A DNA stretch of 64,000 nucleotides. It comes from Chiua virens (taxonomy: Eukaryota; Basidiomycota; Agaricomycetes; Boletales; Boletaceae). Positions 63,430-64,000 of this stretch are shown here, piece by piece; the first letter of the stretch is position 1, and the number at the start of each line of letters is the position of its first letter. Below the pieces are notes generated by a model. The model saw only the letters and a list, made by a program, of their open reading frames with translations, was not told the origin of the DNA and made no database searches. The translations under genes and the position numbers were made by a program. The stretch covers positions 1,364,001 through 1,428,000 of the forward strand of contig JAHNUO010000001.1 of assembly GCA_019787685.1 (NCBI GenBank), given 5' to 3'.

Positions 63430-64000
63430 GTTGGGCGATGGTGTGAGAGCGAAAATCAAGGATGGAGACTTACCGTCCCTTTCAACAGCCGCTCAGCTCC
63501 AACATTGATAAATCGATGATGCGGCTACACGGAGATTAGCGTGAGATAAGCCTCTAAAACAGCCTAGAAGAAGACCTATGAAGTAGTCGCTACAGAAGAG
63601 GGAGCGATTCAATATCAGACGACGATGTGGGGAGTTCGTCGCATGTACTGACGTGGGTGCATTCGGTGGCAAAGCATTCGGATGTGTTGTACACCGATGT
63701 CCAATCTTTTACTGAGTCGAGCATGTCTCACTACACCATGATCATTTCAAAAACATAACCAGAGTGACCAGATCAGAAGGTTTCAGGTAGCGTACCGATA
63801 TAGCGGGATGAAACATTTTAGCTCGGGAGCTTTGGTCTAGGAAGTGTGTGCACATATTCCGATCCACTCCTTTTAGACGGCATCGACCCGGAATGTCATC
63901 GATTATCGTCTCAATCCCATCTCTGGTTGACAGTGGCATTACGTGTAGGATACAGCGCGTCCCTTTCGGCCTCATTAGCGAAAATGTCGTCGTGGGGTGG
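63430..64000. other. Upstream region of P450 copy B, no supported gene
   Basis: 571 bp to the window edge. It must include the P450 promoter. A 77-codon minus-strand frame (63742-63975) has no recognisable motif; a gene continuing beyond the window cannot be excluded. Confidence 0.4.

Overview
The window is nuclear DNA from a filamentous basidiomycete, most likely an agaricomycete. Genes are dense, on both strands, and cut by many short spliceosomal introns (mostly 48-60 nt, GT-AG, at least one GC-AG). The gene content (ING, NUF2, RCO1, LAA1, RFT1, VMA1, RPT1, PRP38) is that of a fungal chromosome core, interrupted by fast-evolving fungal families (cytochrome P450, F-box/LRR, MFS, fasciclin, GH12, acyltransferase, TKL kinase with a helical N-terminal domain). 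I cannot name the species from sequence alone. All gene models below were assembled by eye from reading frames plus splice sites; they are not backed by transcript data.

Layout. 1-6 kb: the 3' part of kinetochore gene NUF2 (cut by the window edge), an ING-family PHD protein, and a kinase-like protein whose HRD catalytic aspartate is replaced by histidine. 6.4-12.6 kb: a very large DYRK kinase (Pom1-like) on the minus strand. 13.4-14.3 kb: a Zn(II)2Cys6 regulator. 16.5-25.5 kb: RFT1 (ER lipid-linked oligosaccharide) followed by the long HEAT-repeat gene LAA1/HEATR5. 26-36.7 kb: a more accessory block with an MFS transporter, an F-box/LRR protein, phosphoglucomutase/phosphopentomutase PGM2, an HXXXD acyltransferase and a small Harbinger-transposase-like remnant.

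36.8-53 kb is a housekeeping block: proteasome ATPase RPT1 and V-ATPase subunit A (VMA1) are head-to-head across 148 bp; then a damaged fasciclin gene; PRP38 tail-to-tail (17 bp apart) with mitochondrial ribosomal protein uL15m; the tRNA isopentenyltransferase MOD5, head-to-head with uL15m and preceded by an ATGA-overlapping upstream ORF; the Rpd3S-type double-PHD protein RCO1; and a mitochondrial pyruvate-dehydrogenase-kinase-family protein. 53.9-63.4 kb is again accessory: a secreted GH12 glycosidase, a penta-EF-hand protein and two tandem cytochrome P450 paralogues.

The most unusual items are: the MLKL-like-architecture pseudokinase with an 8-nt microexon at its catalytic loop; the overlapping uORF upstream of MOD5, whose peptide resembles a mitochondrial presequence; the RPT1/VMA1 divergent promoter with two ACGCGT boxes; five introns that are multiples of three and stop-free; and several one-base frame breaks (ING PHD finger, MFS transporter, second P450, fasciclin gene) that are either young pseudogene lesions or residual assembly errors. 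I did not find a convincing new multi-gene system, CRISPR, rRNA or tRNA.
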